A stretch of DNA of 64,000 nucleotides from NCBI RefSeq assembly GCF_000332175.1, contig NZ_KB235914.1, forward strand, positions 2,476,868-2,540,867. The letters are read 5' to 3'. Positions 1 to 8,658 of the stretch are shown here, in pieces. The notes beneath the pieces were generated by a model that was given only the letters and a program-made list of their open reading frames with translations, had not been told where the DNA came from and searched no databases. Numbering within the stretch: the stretch's first letter is position 1; each line of letters starts with the position of its first letter. This DNA is from Pseudanabaena sp. PCC 6802 (lineage in GTDB: Bacteria > Cyanobacteriota > Cyanobacteriia > Pseudanabaenales > Pseudanabaenaceae). Both the position numbers and the translations under genes were made by a program.

Positions 1-15
1 GTTTTACCCTAAAGA

Positions 16-978
16 TTAAGTCTCTAATCCTGGTTGCCGATCTGATACATCAGATGCGTTTGGTGCATCAGATGCTTGGGGCAAATTTTGATTTAGGGCT
101 TGCTCGAGTTGGGCATATTGGGCAGGCGAAATCATGCCTTGTATGGCTAATTTGAAACTAACATTGCCTTTGTTATCAAGCGATGTCCGACTAGCTTCCA
201 GTATGAGATCGTTAATATTAGAACCGGGGCTGCGTTGTACGTGAATGGCCAGGTTGGGGATAGGAAATTGGTTTTGTGGATCGATCAGCGCCCCTGCCTT
301 GACAAAATTATCATTCTTAATCAGGGTTAAGAAATTTTCAGATTCGCTCTGAGGAACGCTGCCGATAAGTGTTTTGGGCAAATACCACTCGTTACTTTCT
401 TCACAGAACGGCTCTTTGGCAGCAGCAAAAGCCATAACAGCAATAATGCCTGAGATCGCAGCTAGCTCGATTGCCCAATACCCCCAAGCCCACTCATTTT
501 TTAGCTCTAATTTACTACTGGATGATCTACCAATTTTCAGGCTCTCGCCAACACTAGCACGAAGTTTCATATATCCCCAAAAGCCATTAGAGCCTGTTGT
601 CTGCTCTAATTCTCGATCGATAAAACTGTCGATTTGATTAGGATCGCTCTGACCTGGATTTTTTCTTTGTTCCTCTGCAACTTCTTGCCTAAATGCTAAA
701 TAATAACCAGCATTGAGGGTGCCATAAATGACCAACCCCATTAAAACTGCAAAACCAGTGGCACCCAGGGGACTCCTTACTTTCCCCTGCTTGACGGCAT
801 AAGCTTGTAAAAAACCACCACCAAAGCCCATGGCAATGGGAAATAGAAACCATAGGTAAATCAGACGTGCTACGGCAAAAGTCGCGCCGCCAATAGCTAG
901 ACCGCCGATTAGGGCAGTTAAGGCCAACCAGGTATAGCCAGAACTCGGTACTTTGTTACTGGGTTTATAGAACTTCAT
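16..978 (-). CDS. Hypothetical multi-pass membrane protein
   Basis: A 320-residue protein that I do not recognise as a named family. The N-terminal third has hydrophobic stretches near residues 16-38, 41-60 and 72-95, and another lies near 168-187. This suggests about four membrane segments, with a polar loop between the third and fourth. The last 130 residues are soluble and end in an Asp/Ala/Ser-rich tail. The start at 978 (MKFYKPSN) gives the usual short polar leader before the first membrane helix. The gene diverges from the hybrid kinase at 1229. The 250-bp gap holds a strong inverted repeat. Function unknown; the coding call is firm because the frame is long and the membrane topology is coherent. 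Confidence 0.8.
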   Translation of the reverse strand: MKFYKPSNKVPSSGYTWLALTALIGGLAIGGATFAVARLIYLWFLFPIAMGFGGGFLQAYAVKQGKVRSPLGATGFAVLMGLVIYGTLNAGYYLAFRQEVAEEQRKNPGQSDPNQIDSFIDRELEQTTGSNGFWGYMKLRASVGESLKIGRSSSSKLELKNEWAWGYWAIELAAISGIIAVMAFAAAKEPFCEESNEWYLPKTLIGSVPQSESENFLTLIKNDNFVKAGALIDPQNQFPIPNLAIHVQRSPGSNINDLILEASRTSLDNKGNVSFKLAIQGMISPAQYAQLEQALNQNLPQASDAPNASDVSDRQPGLET

Positions 979-1120
979 GATGCAATTTTGTATAAATGTC
1001 CTGGCAGGATTTTAAAACATGAGAAGGAGAAATCCTGCGATCGCGATCGCTTGCGCCCGGATAAAGATGATATAGCCAGCTTATGAATTAACTTTATCGG
1101 TAAAGACCACTTTATTTTAG

Positions 1121-1170
1121 TAATACCCCCATTAAAGCCTGTGAAAACCTTAATGTTAGAGGGGGTATTA
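1121..1170. promoter_or_regulatory. Long perfect inverted repeat in a divergent intergenic region
   Basis: The 10-base arms TAATACCCCC (1121-1130) and GGGGGTATTA (1161-1170) are perfectly complementary. Inside them ATTAA and TTAAT can extend the pairing. The hairpin lies between two divergent genes, so it cannot be a terminator for either of them. It may be an operator, an mRNA leader structure for the kinase operon, or a short palindromic repeat. No U-run follows it. Confidence 0.5.
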
Positions 1171-1228
1171 TAGACTTTAGATGAGGTAATCCTCCGAGCT
1201 TTGTACCTCTGGCAATCTTGGCCACAAT

Positions 1229-4228
1229 ATGCAGAAAATTCATCAGCCTGGTCTAACGCCACCTTTAGAGAAGCTAAATCACGCCTTAACAGGAGGTGCG
1301 GCTAAAGTTATCCCCGAGCACCCCCCAGATGCAAGCAGCAAAAAATTTTATACTGCACTGGCTGATGTAATGCCCGTGGGAGTTTTCTATACCGATGCCA
1401 GTTGTAATTGTCAATATATTAATCAACGCCTGAGTCAAATGATCGGGATGACTCTAGAGGCAGCCATGGGAGGAGGTTGGCTTAAAGGCTTATACCCGGA
1501 AGATCGCGATCGCGTTGCCCATGAATGGTTGCACGCGATCGATCGTGAAATCCCTTTTGAGTCAGAATTCCGCCTTCAAAGGCAAGATGGAAGCATAACT
1601 TGGGTATTTGGACAAGCCATAGCGGAAGGTAGTGGAAAAGACAAGATCTATATCGGTACGGTAACTGATATTAGTAATCACAAATCAATCGAGCAAGCTT
1701 TGCAGCAAAGCGAAACCAACTTCCGGGCTATTTTTGAGAAAGCTGCTGTGGGATTTAGCTATAGCGATCTAGAAGGTAAAATATTTCTAGTGAATCAGAA
1801 ATATGCTGATACGCTGGGATATACAACGGCAGAGCTTACGTCCATGCGCTTGCAGGATATCACCTATCCGCCCGACCGCAATAACGATGATAGCTATTTC
1901 AGACAATTACTAGCTGGCAAAATCGCAAATTACTCAATTGAGAAACGCTTCTTGCGTAGAGATGGTTCTCATATTTGGGTAAATCTGACTATGGCTCCGA
2001 TCCAAATTGATAGTAGCGGTACTCAGTATTTTATTAGCAGTATTCAGGATATTAGCGATCGCAAGCGCGCAGACGACGCTATGCGCCAGCAGTTCGAACG
2101 CGAGCAGTTAGTGGGGGCGATTACGAGGCGGGTGCGTAAGTCTTTAGAGTTAGAACAGATTCTAGCTACTACTGTCGAGCAAGCACGCCAGGTATTACAG
2201 GCAGATCGCGTGCTGGTGTGTAAGATTGCCCGTAGCGGCACGGGGTTGGTGGTGGCTGAGTCTGTTAGCAATCCTTGGAATAGCCTTTTAAATACGTACT
2301 TTTCGGCGGAAGCCATTCCGCCGGAATGCTTGCAAAGTTACCTGGAAGGACATATCACATACATAACCGATCGGAAATCCGATCCTATATTGCCCTGCAT
2401 GTCCGAACTCATGGCAAAGCTGCAGGTGGAAGCAATCCTAGCAGTACCGATTATCCAGGAAAATGAGTCTCTATGGGGATTGCTCATCGCACATCAGTGC
2501 TCGCGTAGTAGAGATTGGCAAGCGTGGGAAGTGACTTTACAGCTACAATTGGCCGACCAACTGGCGATCGCCACCAAGCAGTCCGAGCTTTATCAACAGC
2601 TCCAACTGGAGTTGAACGAACGCAAACGAGCAGAGGAGCAGCTACGCCAAACCAACGATCGCCTTGCAGTTACAAATATAGAATTAGCTCGTGCCACTCG
2701 TCTGAAAGACGAATTCCTTGCTAATATGAGCCACGAGTTACGCACTCCACTCAATGCGATTTTAGGCATGTCTGAAGGTCTGCTGGAGGAAGGTTATGCA
2801 CCATTAGTTGAGAAGCAAAAGAAAGCGATTAACACGATCGCCAAAAGTGGCAATCATCTACTAGAACTAATCAACGATATTCTCGATCTTGCCAAAATCG
2901 AAGCAGGCAAACTGGATCTGCAAATCGCATCCGTTAGATTAGAGCGTCTTTGCGATACCAGTATGACTTTCATTAAACAACAAGCCCAAAAGAAAAATAT
3001 TACGCTTACCACTAAAATTTCTGGCGATTCAGAACCAGTCTTTATGGACGAGCGCCGCATGCGACAGGTACTGATCAACCTGCTCAGTAATGCGGTGAAA
3101 TTCACGAATGAAGGTGGTAGCGTTACTTTGGAAGTTAGTTTGGATAAGGCCAAACGCGAGATAAACTTTAATGTGATTGATACTGGCATTGGTATCGCGT
3201 CCAAGGATATCAAAAAACTATTTGAGGCTTTTGTCCAGATTGATAGCAGTCTCTCACGGCGACATGATGGTACGGGTTTGGGGTTAGCATTAGTGCGGCG
3301 GATTGTGGAGATGCATGGTGGCAAAGTGAGCGTAGAAAGTGAAGTGGGACAAGGTAGTAAATTTCAAGTCAATATCCCGTGGTGGCAAAGCTCGCAAATG
3401 AAGTTAGATTTACTTGCTTCAGAGCATCATCGCTACCATCACTATAAGGTTGCAATGATTGGGGATTCGGAGCAAGAACTGGATGCACTCAGTTGGCATT
3501 TAGCCGACATGGGGATTCGGAGTGTATCCTACTGCGATATGGGAAAGGCTTGGCATGGATTGCTTCAACTCGATGTCGATCTGGTTGTAATGAATATCCG
3601 ATCGCTAAGCCAAAATCATCTCAAAATGCTCTCTCATATACAATCTAACCCCCACACTAATTATATCCCACTCCTGATTATCTCTAGTATTGAGGAACAA
3701 AAACAACTAGCTGCACTGCTACAGTTCCATCCATCAGTAGAATATCTTGCCAGACCGTTTTTGGAGTGGCAAGTATGTGAGGCGGTTAATCGGATCAAGA
3801 ATGCAGAAAGGTCGGTTCATCTGGCTCCCAAACACAATCACCCTTGTCTGTCGGTTCTTATTGCGCAGGAGAGCGATACTAATGTCGCAGCGATCGCAAA
3901 TCACTTGCAAGCCTTCGACGATCGATATCAAATTGTTCAAGCGCGAACTGGGCAGAGGGCTATAGAACTCGCACGCTGTCTAAACCCGCCGTTAATTTTA
4001 CTGGATATGCAAATCCCCGAGATGGATGGATTGGCAGTTATTTCCCATCTTCGTGAAATTCCAGAGCTAGACACAGCTAGAATTATTGCGATTTCCAGTA
4101 TAAATGCTAGGGGCGATCGCGAAAGATGTCTTAGGAGCGGAGCCAATGAATACTTTACCAAGCCAGTCATGCTTAAGTCTTTGCTGAGCGTGATGGGCAG
4201 GCTGCTGCATACACCGCATTCATCGTAA
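1229..4228 (+). CDS. Hybrid sensor histidine kinase (PAS-PAS-GAF-HisKA-HATPase-REC-REC)
   Basis: A 999-residue cytoplasmic hybrid kinase; no membrane segment is seen. Two PAS domains with PAC tails lie at about residues 40-155 and 163-285, a GAF domain at about 300-455, a coiled linker at 455-490, a HisKA domain with phospho-acceptor His502 (MSHELRTPLN), and an HATPase with N, G1 (DTGIGIA) and G2 (GTGLGLA) boxes. A receiver-like domain at about 735-855 has Asn where the phospho-Asp is expected (VVMNIRS) and is probably inactive. The final receiver at about 875-995 has LLDMQIPEMDG with acceptor Asp926. In the GAF domain, PCM precedes a phytochrome-like segment (QVEAILAVPI), so a bilin-binding cysteine is conceivable but unproven. 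It is followed after 23 bp by a second hybrid kinase, a likely operon. Input signal unknown. Confidence 0.93.
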   Translation: MQKIHQPGLTPPLEKLNHALTGGAAKVIPEHPPDASSKKFYTALADVMPVGVFYTDASCNCQYINQRLSQMIGMTLEAAMGGGWLKGLYPEDRDRVAHEWLHAIDREIPFESEFRLQRQDGSITWVFGQAIAEGSGKDKIYIGTVTDISNHKSIEQALQQSETNFRAIFEKAAVGFSYSDLEGKIFLVNQKYADTLGYTTAELTSMRLQDITYPPDRNNDDSYFRQLLAGKIANYSIEKRFLRRDGSHIWVNLTMAPIQIDSSGTQYFISSIQDISDRKRADDAMRQQFEREQLVGAITRRVRKSLELEQILATTVEQARQVLQADRVLVCKIARSGTGLVVAESVSNPWNSLLNTYFSAEAIPPECLQSYLEGHITYITDRKSDPILPCMSELMAKLQVEAILAVPIIQENESLWGLLIAHQCSRSRDWQAWEVTLQLQLADQLAIATKQSELYQQLQLELNERKRAEEQLRQTNDRLAVTNIELARATRLKDEFLANMSHELRTPLNAILGMSEGLLEEGYAPLVEKQKKAINTIAKSGNHLLELINDILDLAKIEAGKLDLQIASVRLERLCDTSMTFIKQQAQKKNITLTTKISGDSEPVFMDERRMRQVLINLLSNAVKFTNEGGSVTLEVSLDKAKREINFNVIDTGIGIASKDIKKLFEAFVQIDSSLSRRHDGTGLGLALVRRIVEMHGGKVSVESEVGQGSKFQVNIPWWQSSQMKLDLLASEHHRYHHYKVAMIGDSEQELDALSWHLADMGIRSVSYCDMGKAWHGLLQLDVDLVVMNIRSLSQNHLKMLSHIQSNPHTNYIPLLIISSIEEQKQLAALLQFHPSVEYLARPFLEWQVCEAVNRIKNAERSVHLAPKHNHPCLSVLIAQESDTNVAAIANHLQAFDDRYQIVQARTGQRAIELARCLNPPLILLDMQIPEMDGLAVISHLREIPELDTARIIAISSINARGDRERCLRSGANEYFTKPVMLKSLLSVMGRLLHTPHSS

Positions 4229-4251
4229 TCGGATGTAATTTAGATTTAGGA

Positions 4252-5421
4252 ATGAAGTTTGGGGACAAAATATTGAAGGTACAAACTACCGAGCAAGCCA
4301 TAGTTGGACAAAAGACATTACTGGTTGTAGATGATGAACCAGACAACTTTGATGTGATTGATATCCTGCTGTTTAAGGAAGGCTATCAACTTTACCACGT
4401 CCAAAGCGGACAGGCTGCTCTGGAGTTTTTAAATCGCCAGCTACCAGATGTGATCATTTTAGATGTGATGATGTCTGAGATGGATGGCTTGCAAGTATGC
4501 AAAATCTTAAAAGCTAATCCACAATGGCGACATATCCCAATTCTTATTGTTACAGCTTTAGTGGCGAAGGAGGACTTAGCTCGCTGCCTCGATGCTGGTG
4601 CGGATGACTTTTTGAGCAAACCCGTGAATGGGTTGGAACTACGAGCAAGAGTCAATTCTATGTTGCGGATCAAGCAGCAGTACGATGCGATACAGTTGGC
4701 TTTAAAGTTAAAAGAGGATATGACCAGCGCAATCATCCACGATCTGCGCAATCCCATGACTAATATCCAATTAGCTTGCGATTTACTTGCTGCTGCCAAT
4801 CTGCCAGACAAGCCGCGCAAAAAAGTGGCTCAAATCGCTACAGCAATTCAGAGATTGCGATCGCTGGTAGATGATATTCTGATCGTAGCAAGGATTGAGG
4901 CGGGCAAACTCTCACTTAATTTGAGTGAAGTCGATCTCGCAGATATGGGCGCTCAGGTTCTCGCTGATTTTGAGGAAATCGCTACCGACAAGCGGATTCA
5001 GTTGGTTGGCAACCTCCCTGAGACTGGGACTTGTCTTCAACTCGATGCTAATTTAGTTCGACGTACGATCGATAATCTGCTTGCTAATGCCATTAAATTC
5101 TCACCACCAGCCAGTCAAATTAAATTACAAGTTGATTATCCCAAATTTGGAGCTTGTCAAGCCAGAATAGCAGTATTTGATGCTGGTCCAGGTGTGAGCG
5201 AGGCGAAGCGACAGGTGATTTTTGAACGATACGAAGTTGGCACACCGATTGGCGGAGTTCCTCAAATCGGCCTGGGGCTGTCTTTTTGTAAAATGGTAGC
5301 AGAAGCCCATGGGGGATGCATTTTCGTGGAAAGCAATCAACCTGTTGGCTCTATATTTACAGTGGAATTAGGAACGATTGACCCCGCTACGCAAGCTAAT
5401 GTAAATTTTCGATCTTGCTAA
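4252..5421 (+). CDS. Response regulator-histidine kinase hybrid (REC-HisKA-HATPase)
   Basis: A 389-residue protein with an N-terminal receiver (VVDDEPDN acidic pair, acceptor Asp in IILDVMMSEMDG, conserved Lys in LSKPVNG). A HisKA motif IIHDLRNPMTN follows, then an HATPase with NLLANAIKF, DAGPGV and GLGLSF boxes. This order is typical of cyanobacterial kinases that are switched by phosphotransfer onto their own receiver. It starts 23 bp after the upstream hybrid kinase, whose C-terminal receiver is a plausible phosphorelay partner; the ATG has AGGA just upstream. The partner and output are not visible. Confidence 0.92.
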   Translation: MKFGDKILKVQTTEQAIVGQKTLLVVDDEPDNFDVIDILLFKEGYQLYHVQSGQAALEFLNRQLPDVIILDVMMSEMDGLQVCKILKANPQWRHIPILIVTALVAKEDLARCLDAGADDFLSKPVNGLELRARVNSMLRIKQQYDAIQLALKLKEDMTSAIIHDLRNPMTNIQLACDLLAAANLPDKPRKKVAQIATAIQRLRSLVDDILIVARIEAGKLSLNLSEVDLADMGAQVLADFEEIATDKRIQLVGNLPETGTCLQLDANLVRRTIDNLLANAIKFSPPASQIKLQVDYPKFGACQARIAVFDAGPGVSEAKRQVIFERYEVGTPIGGVPQIGLGLSFCKMVAEAHGGCIFVESNQPVGSIFTVELGTIDPATQANVNFRSC

Positions 5422-5453
5422 AAACTGACAGCTAACCGCTAATCGCTGACGGC

Positions 5454-6599
5454 TTGCTATACTATGTAGCTGTCACTTCAACCCGATCTGAAATTAAGTT
5501 GGCAACTTCTAGGGCGCGTTCTAAATCAATCTATTTACTAATTGCCATGGTAGCGACTGCGATCGCAGTCTTTGGCATAATTTGGCAAGATGCTAACCTC
5601 ATCCTAATTGGTTCTGGCGTAACCTTACTGGTTGTCTCTCCCATCCTGATTCCGGCTTTTTTTTACGCCATCGCTAATTCACCTCTAGGTAAACATTGGG
5701 ATGTCACCCTAGCAACGATACTGCTCGGTACAGTTCTGCTAGTTTTGGCGCACTTCACGAAAGTAGATATCGCATTCTGGATTTGGTTTAATTCGCTGCG
5801 GTGGGATGCACTCGGTGCCGTCGGACAGATTTTGATTGCCATCCTGGCAGTATGGGTGGCATGGCGACAAAATCAGATTTCGGAAACTCTCACCGGCCAG
5901 CAGAATGCAATCACGCAGCAACAAACAATTGATGCCTATTTCCAGGGCATTTCCGATCTAGTCCTGGACGAACAGGGGCAAATGGAGGATTGGCCTCTAG
6001 AGCGGGCGATCGCGCAGGGGCGGACAGCGGCTTTAGTCGGGGGCAGCGATCCGGAAGGCAGAGCTAAGATTATTAGATTCCTCTCCACTGCCAATTTGCT
6101 CACACCGTTAAAGCGCGACGGGTTGCTCGGTCGTGCCATCCTGGACGGTTCGGGTGGCTATGTTGTAGATCTAGAGCGTGGCGTGCGCGTGGTCAATTTA
6201 GGAACGATGCTGGCGGGAAAGGATCTCAGCAATACCGATCTGCGTGGGGTCGATCTCAGCGGTGCTAATCTGATTAAAGCAAATTTGGGCGGGTGCAATC
6301 TGACGGGAGCAAACCTGTGCGGTACGATTTTAGCGAAGGTAAAGCTCCGCGAAGCTGACTTGAGTAAGATCGCTTTGTTCTACGGCGATATATCAACGGC
6401 TTCACCGCGCGATCGCCTGCGCCTGCCCAATTTTGAAACCGGCGAACATACTGGTGCAGTTGTCGAAGAATTAGATCTTTCCGATGCGATCGATCTTTCC
6501 GATGAAAATCGCCGCTATCTTTGCATGTGGGGTGGCAACAAGACGAGAAGAACCATTCCTGGCGGCTGTAGTGGCATACCGAATCGATTGGGAAGGTAG
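5454..6599 (+). CDS. Pentapeptide-repeat membrane protein
   Basis: A protein of up to 381 residues. Hydrophobic helices lie at about residues 27-45, 48-72, 80-103 and 117-138. A cytosolic segment follows with a Gln-rich linker (about 140-165), and then a short run of pentapeptide repeats of the A(D/N)LxX type at about residues 245-300 (DLSNTDLRGVDLSGANL). The arrangement matches cyanobacterial pentapeptide proteins with an N-terminal membrane module whose function is not established. The TTG start at 5454 is uncertain: the first ATG in frame is near 5547, which would remove part of the first helix. It follows the kinase pair on the same strand after 32 bp. Confidence 0.8.
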   Translation: MLYYVAVTSTRSEIKLATSRARSKSIYLLIAMVATAIAVFGIIWQDANLILIGSGVTLLVVSPILIPAFFYAIANSPLGKHWDVTLATILLGTVLLVLAHFTKVDIAFWIWFNSLRWDALGAVGQILIAILAVWVAWRQNQISETLTGQQNAITQQQTIDAYFQGISDLVLDEQGQMEDWPLERAIAQGRTAALVGGSDPEGRAKIIRFLSTANLLTPLKRDGLLGRAILDGSGGYVVDLERGVRVVNLGTMLAGKDLSNTDLRGVDLSGANLIKANLGGCNLTGANLCGTILAKVKLREADLSKIALFYGDISTASPRDRLRLPNFETGEHTGAVVEELDLSDAIDLSDENRRYLCMWGGNKTRRTIPGGCSGIPNRLGR

Positions 6600-6655
6600 T
6601 TTGAGGGCTTTTAGCAGTCAGCTTTCAGCGCTCAGAGTGTTTAGGAGTTGTTATT

Positions 6656-7009
6656 ATGGGTAACGATTGTCAGATTCCTAAGGTTCGACCCCGAAACTGG
6701 GAAAAATTGCGAGCGATCGCCTGCACTTTATTACTCTGGGGACAGATGCCCATATCTGCGCTCTCTGCCCAATCGCTACCGCCTCCAGAGGATACGCCCG
6801 ACGAAGTGCTGCGGACGGAAATATATACCAGCGCGCGATCGCCTGTGGATGGCAAACTCATGACCGCAGCGGAGTACGTGGAGCTGCGCGAAGATTTAAC
6901 TGCCGCTGTAGAGGTTCCGCCAGAGGCGCAGGTTTCGCCTAAGGTGGCGGAGGTGATTCGTCTATTAAAGCTACGTGCTTTCCTCAAGCGTATCTTGCCA
7001 TTCTTTTAA
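6656..7009 (+). CDS. Small exported hypothetical protein
   Basis: A 117-residue protein with a possible signal sequence: a basic N-terminus, then ACTLLLWGQMPISALSAQS with an ALSA-Q cleavage-like site. The mature part has a Pro-rich start (LPPPEDTPDEVLRTEI), a motif ARSPVDGKLMTAAEYVELR, and a hydrophobic C-terminus with a run of basic/hydrophobic residues ending ILPFF. This pattern resembles a family of uncharacterised cyanobacterial proteins, from memory rather than a search. Its last 4 bp overlap the end of the convergent DUF72 gene. Function unknown. Confidence 0.75.
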   Translation: MGNDCQIPKVRPRNWEKLRAIACTLLLWGQMPISALSAQSLPPPEDTPDEVLRTEIYTSARSPVDGKLMTAAEYVELREDLTAAVEVPPEAQVSPKVAEVIRLLKLRAFLKRILPFF

Positions 7010-7893
7010 TCAAACAAATTCAACTGGGTTGTGGGTGGTACGCTGGGCTGACTAAATTGCCAGGATAAGGGAGGAACTGGCACGTTTTGTGCTTCTAATA
7101 ATTGCTGGAAATAGTAGGCGTTATGGGGCGATCGCGCTTCTTGGGGACAATGCACAAAAAAGTAGACATCGATGCCCTGTGCCAGCCATGTTGCTAATTG
7201 AGCTGCCCATGCTTCCAGATAAGTCTGGTTGAACGCTCGCTCTGGATGGCTAATATAGCGAATTATGCTAAATGTGCTGGTTACGCTCAAAGGCAACGGC
7301 AGTTTAGGCTTGCGGCGTTCGGAGTGTAACTGCGGGTCATTTGATGGAGCGTACGGATCGTCGATCGCATCATAAACTGGGCGAGAGTCGAGGAGCACGC
7401 GTCCAACCCCTAAACGCTGTAACAAGCGTTCCAAGTTGCCCGCATGCGGTTCTGAAAACCATGCGGGATGCCTTACCTCCAGTGCCAGGGGGACGATATC
7501 CTGCTGCCAAGCCGTCAGAAAAGCCTCTAGATCGCTAAACAAGTCAGGCCCATAACCAGGAGGGAGTTGGGCGAATATTGGGCCGAGGCGATCGGCCAAG
7601 CCTGACATAATTGCTAGAAAACTACTAGCTGCCGCGATCCGAGGCGTAAGCAAGCCATTATGGGTAATTTCTTTCGGTAGCTTGAAGCAAAATTTAAAAC
7701 CTGAAGGGGTTTCAGCTTTCCATCTCGCTAATGCTGAAGTAGTTGGGATGACATAGAAAGTAGTATTCCCCTCAACTGCTTTAAACCTCTGGCTGTATAG
7801 CCTCAGAAATTCCGAAGGCCTACTCTTAGGTGGATAGAAATTACCCACCCATTCTTTATAAGCCCAGACTGCGCAGCCAAGCAAGAAACTCAC
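7006..7893 (-). CDS. DUF72 (YecE-like) TIM-barrel protein
   Basis: A 295-residue protein of the DUF72/YecE family. It begins with LGCAVWAYKEWVGNFYPP, matching the GxxxWxxxxW..FYP opening of the family. Further family signatures are EGNTTFY, RWKAETPSGFKFCFKLP, FAQLPP and LALEVRHPAWF. A PIP-box-like C-terminal tail (QLNLFD) is also typical. The family adopts a TIM-barrel fold and its reaction is unknown. Length agrees with the family. The gene is convergent with the small exported protein and lies 29 bp upstream of the CheY-like gene on the same strand. Confidence 0.92.
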   Translation of the reverse strand: MSFLLGCAVWAYKEWVGNFYPPKSRPSEFLRLYSQRFKAVEGNTTFYVIPTTSALARWKAETPSGFKFCFKLPKEITHNGLLTPRIAAASSFLAIMSGLADRLGPIFAQLPPGYGPDLFSDLEAFLTAWQQDIVPLALEVRHPAWFSEPHAGNLERLLQRLGVGRVLLDSRPVYDAIDDPYAPSNDPQLHSERRKPKLPLPLSVTSTFSIIRYISHPERAFNQTYLEAWAAQLATWLAQGIDVYFFVHCPQEARSPHNAYYFQQLLEAQNVPVPPLSWQFSQPSVPPTTQLNLFD

Positions 7894-7922
7894 AAACTAT
7901 AGATTTATATTCGAGCTTTCAA

Positions 7923-8297
7923 CTAGCCCTTAACTTTTCCCAACAACTGCTTGACAGTGGTTAGCAACTCGTTGGGATTGTAGGGCTTGGTCACATAAGC
8001 ATCAGCCCCCTGTTTCATGCCCCAATAGCGATCGAACTCTTCGCTCTTGGTCGTGCACATAATGACAGGAACGTCTTTGGTTTTAGGCTCGTTCTTCAGC
8101 CAGCGACAAAGCTCGTAGCCATTTTTACGCGGCATCACCACATCTGTCACGACGAGATCTGGTATGTTGGCCTTGATCTTTTCCATGGCATCTTCGCCAT
8201 CAACTGCTTCGACAACCGCCATGCCATACTTCTTGAGGTGCTCGCATACCATCTCCCTAATCATGGCACTGTCATCAACAATCATGACTGTGGTCAT
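7923..8297 (-). CDS. Single-domain CheY/PilH-like response regulator
   Basis: A 124-residue stand-alone receiver. Visible are the acidic pair in MIVDDSAM, acceptor Asp in LVVTDVVMPRKNG, the Thr in MCTTKS and the conserved Lys in VTKPYNP. There is no output domain, so it should act by protein contact, as CheY or PilH proteins do in motility or chemotaxis systems. The true partner kinase is not adjacent. The region upstream (8298-8658) is shared with the divergent ABC ATPase gene. Confidence 0.93.
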   Translation of the reverse strand: MTTVMIVDDSAMIREMVCEHLKKYGMAVVEAVDGEDAMEKIKANIPDLVVTDVVMPRKNGYELCRWLKNEPKTKDVPVIMCTTKSEEFDRYWGMKQGADAYVTKPYNPNELLTTVKQLLGKVKG

Positions 8298-8658
8298 AGA
8301 TACTTATCCACCTGTTTCCTTATAGCTTTGACGGGTTAATTTAGCCTGTAATTTTTATTTAATTCCCACTCGATCTCTAAATGTATCGACAATGAAAGAC
8401 CCAAAAAACTAGCTTTCGATCTCTGGTGCGATACTGTTGCAAAGATGCCGTAATGGTTTATGTTGGCTAAGCACCTAACTATGTTACCCTAGCCCACCAT
8501 AAATACTACAGAAACTCTAGCATTTTTGCAGCGATCTCCATCAGTTAAAGTATAGCTATACAAATAAGGGCGATCGACAATTGCAGGGCTTTTACCCCTG
8601 CGTGGGAGCCACGCCCCCCACCCCATGTTTAAACGCAAACGATCAATGCTATAGATGC
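8298..8658. other. Divergent intergenic region with a palindromic repeat
   Basis: Between the divergent response regulator and ABC ATPase genes. The left half shows no gene or recognised site. From about 8551 the sequence has TATAGCTATA, then a GCAGGG...CCCTGC stem and a GTGGGAG...CCCCCAC stem, and finally GCTATAG near 8649-8655. This matches the layout of the 25567-25670 repeat. A reading frame from a TTG at 8581 into the ATPase gene is an artefact of this repeat. Confidence 0.5.
8551..8655. repeat. MITE-like palindromic repeat (TATAGCTATA family), copy 1
   Basis: Outer ends are TATAGCTATA and GCTATAG. The core contains GCAGGG..CCCTGCGTGGG, the same stems as in the copy at 25567-25670 on the opposite orientation. 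It probably contributes to the leader of the ATPase gene that starts at 8659. Confidence 0.5.

Noticed and set aside
975-1262. 95-codon minus-strand frame between the membrane protein and the kinase
   Set aside because: It overlaps the start of both neighbours, crosses the inverted repeat and shows no protein-like character.
8581-8658. N-terminal extension of the ABC ATPase from a TTG
   Set aside because: The added residues are encoded by a palindromic repeat. The family start is MSIITVENL at 8659.
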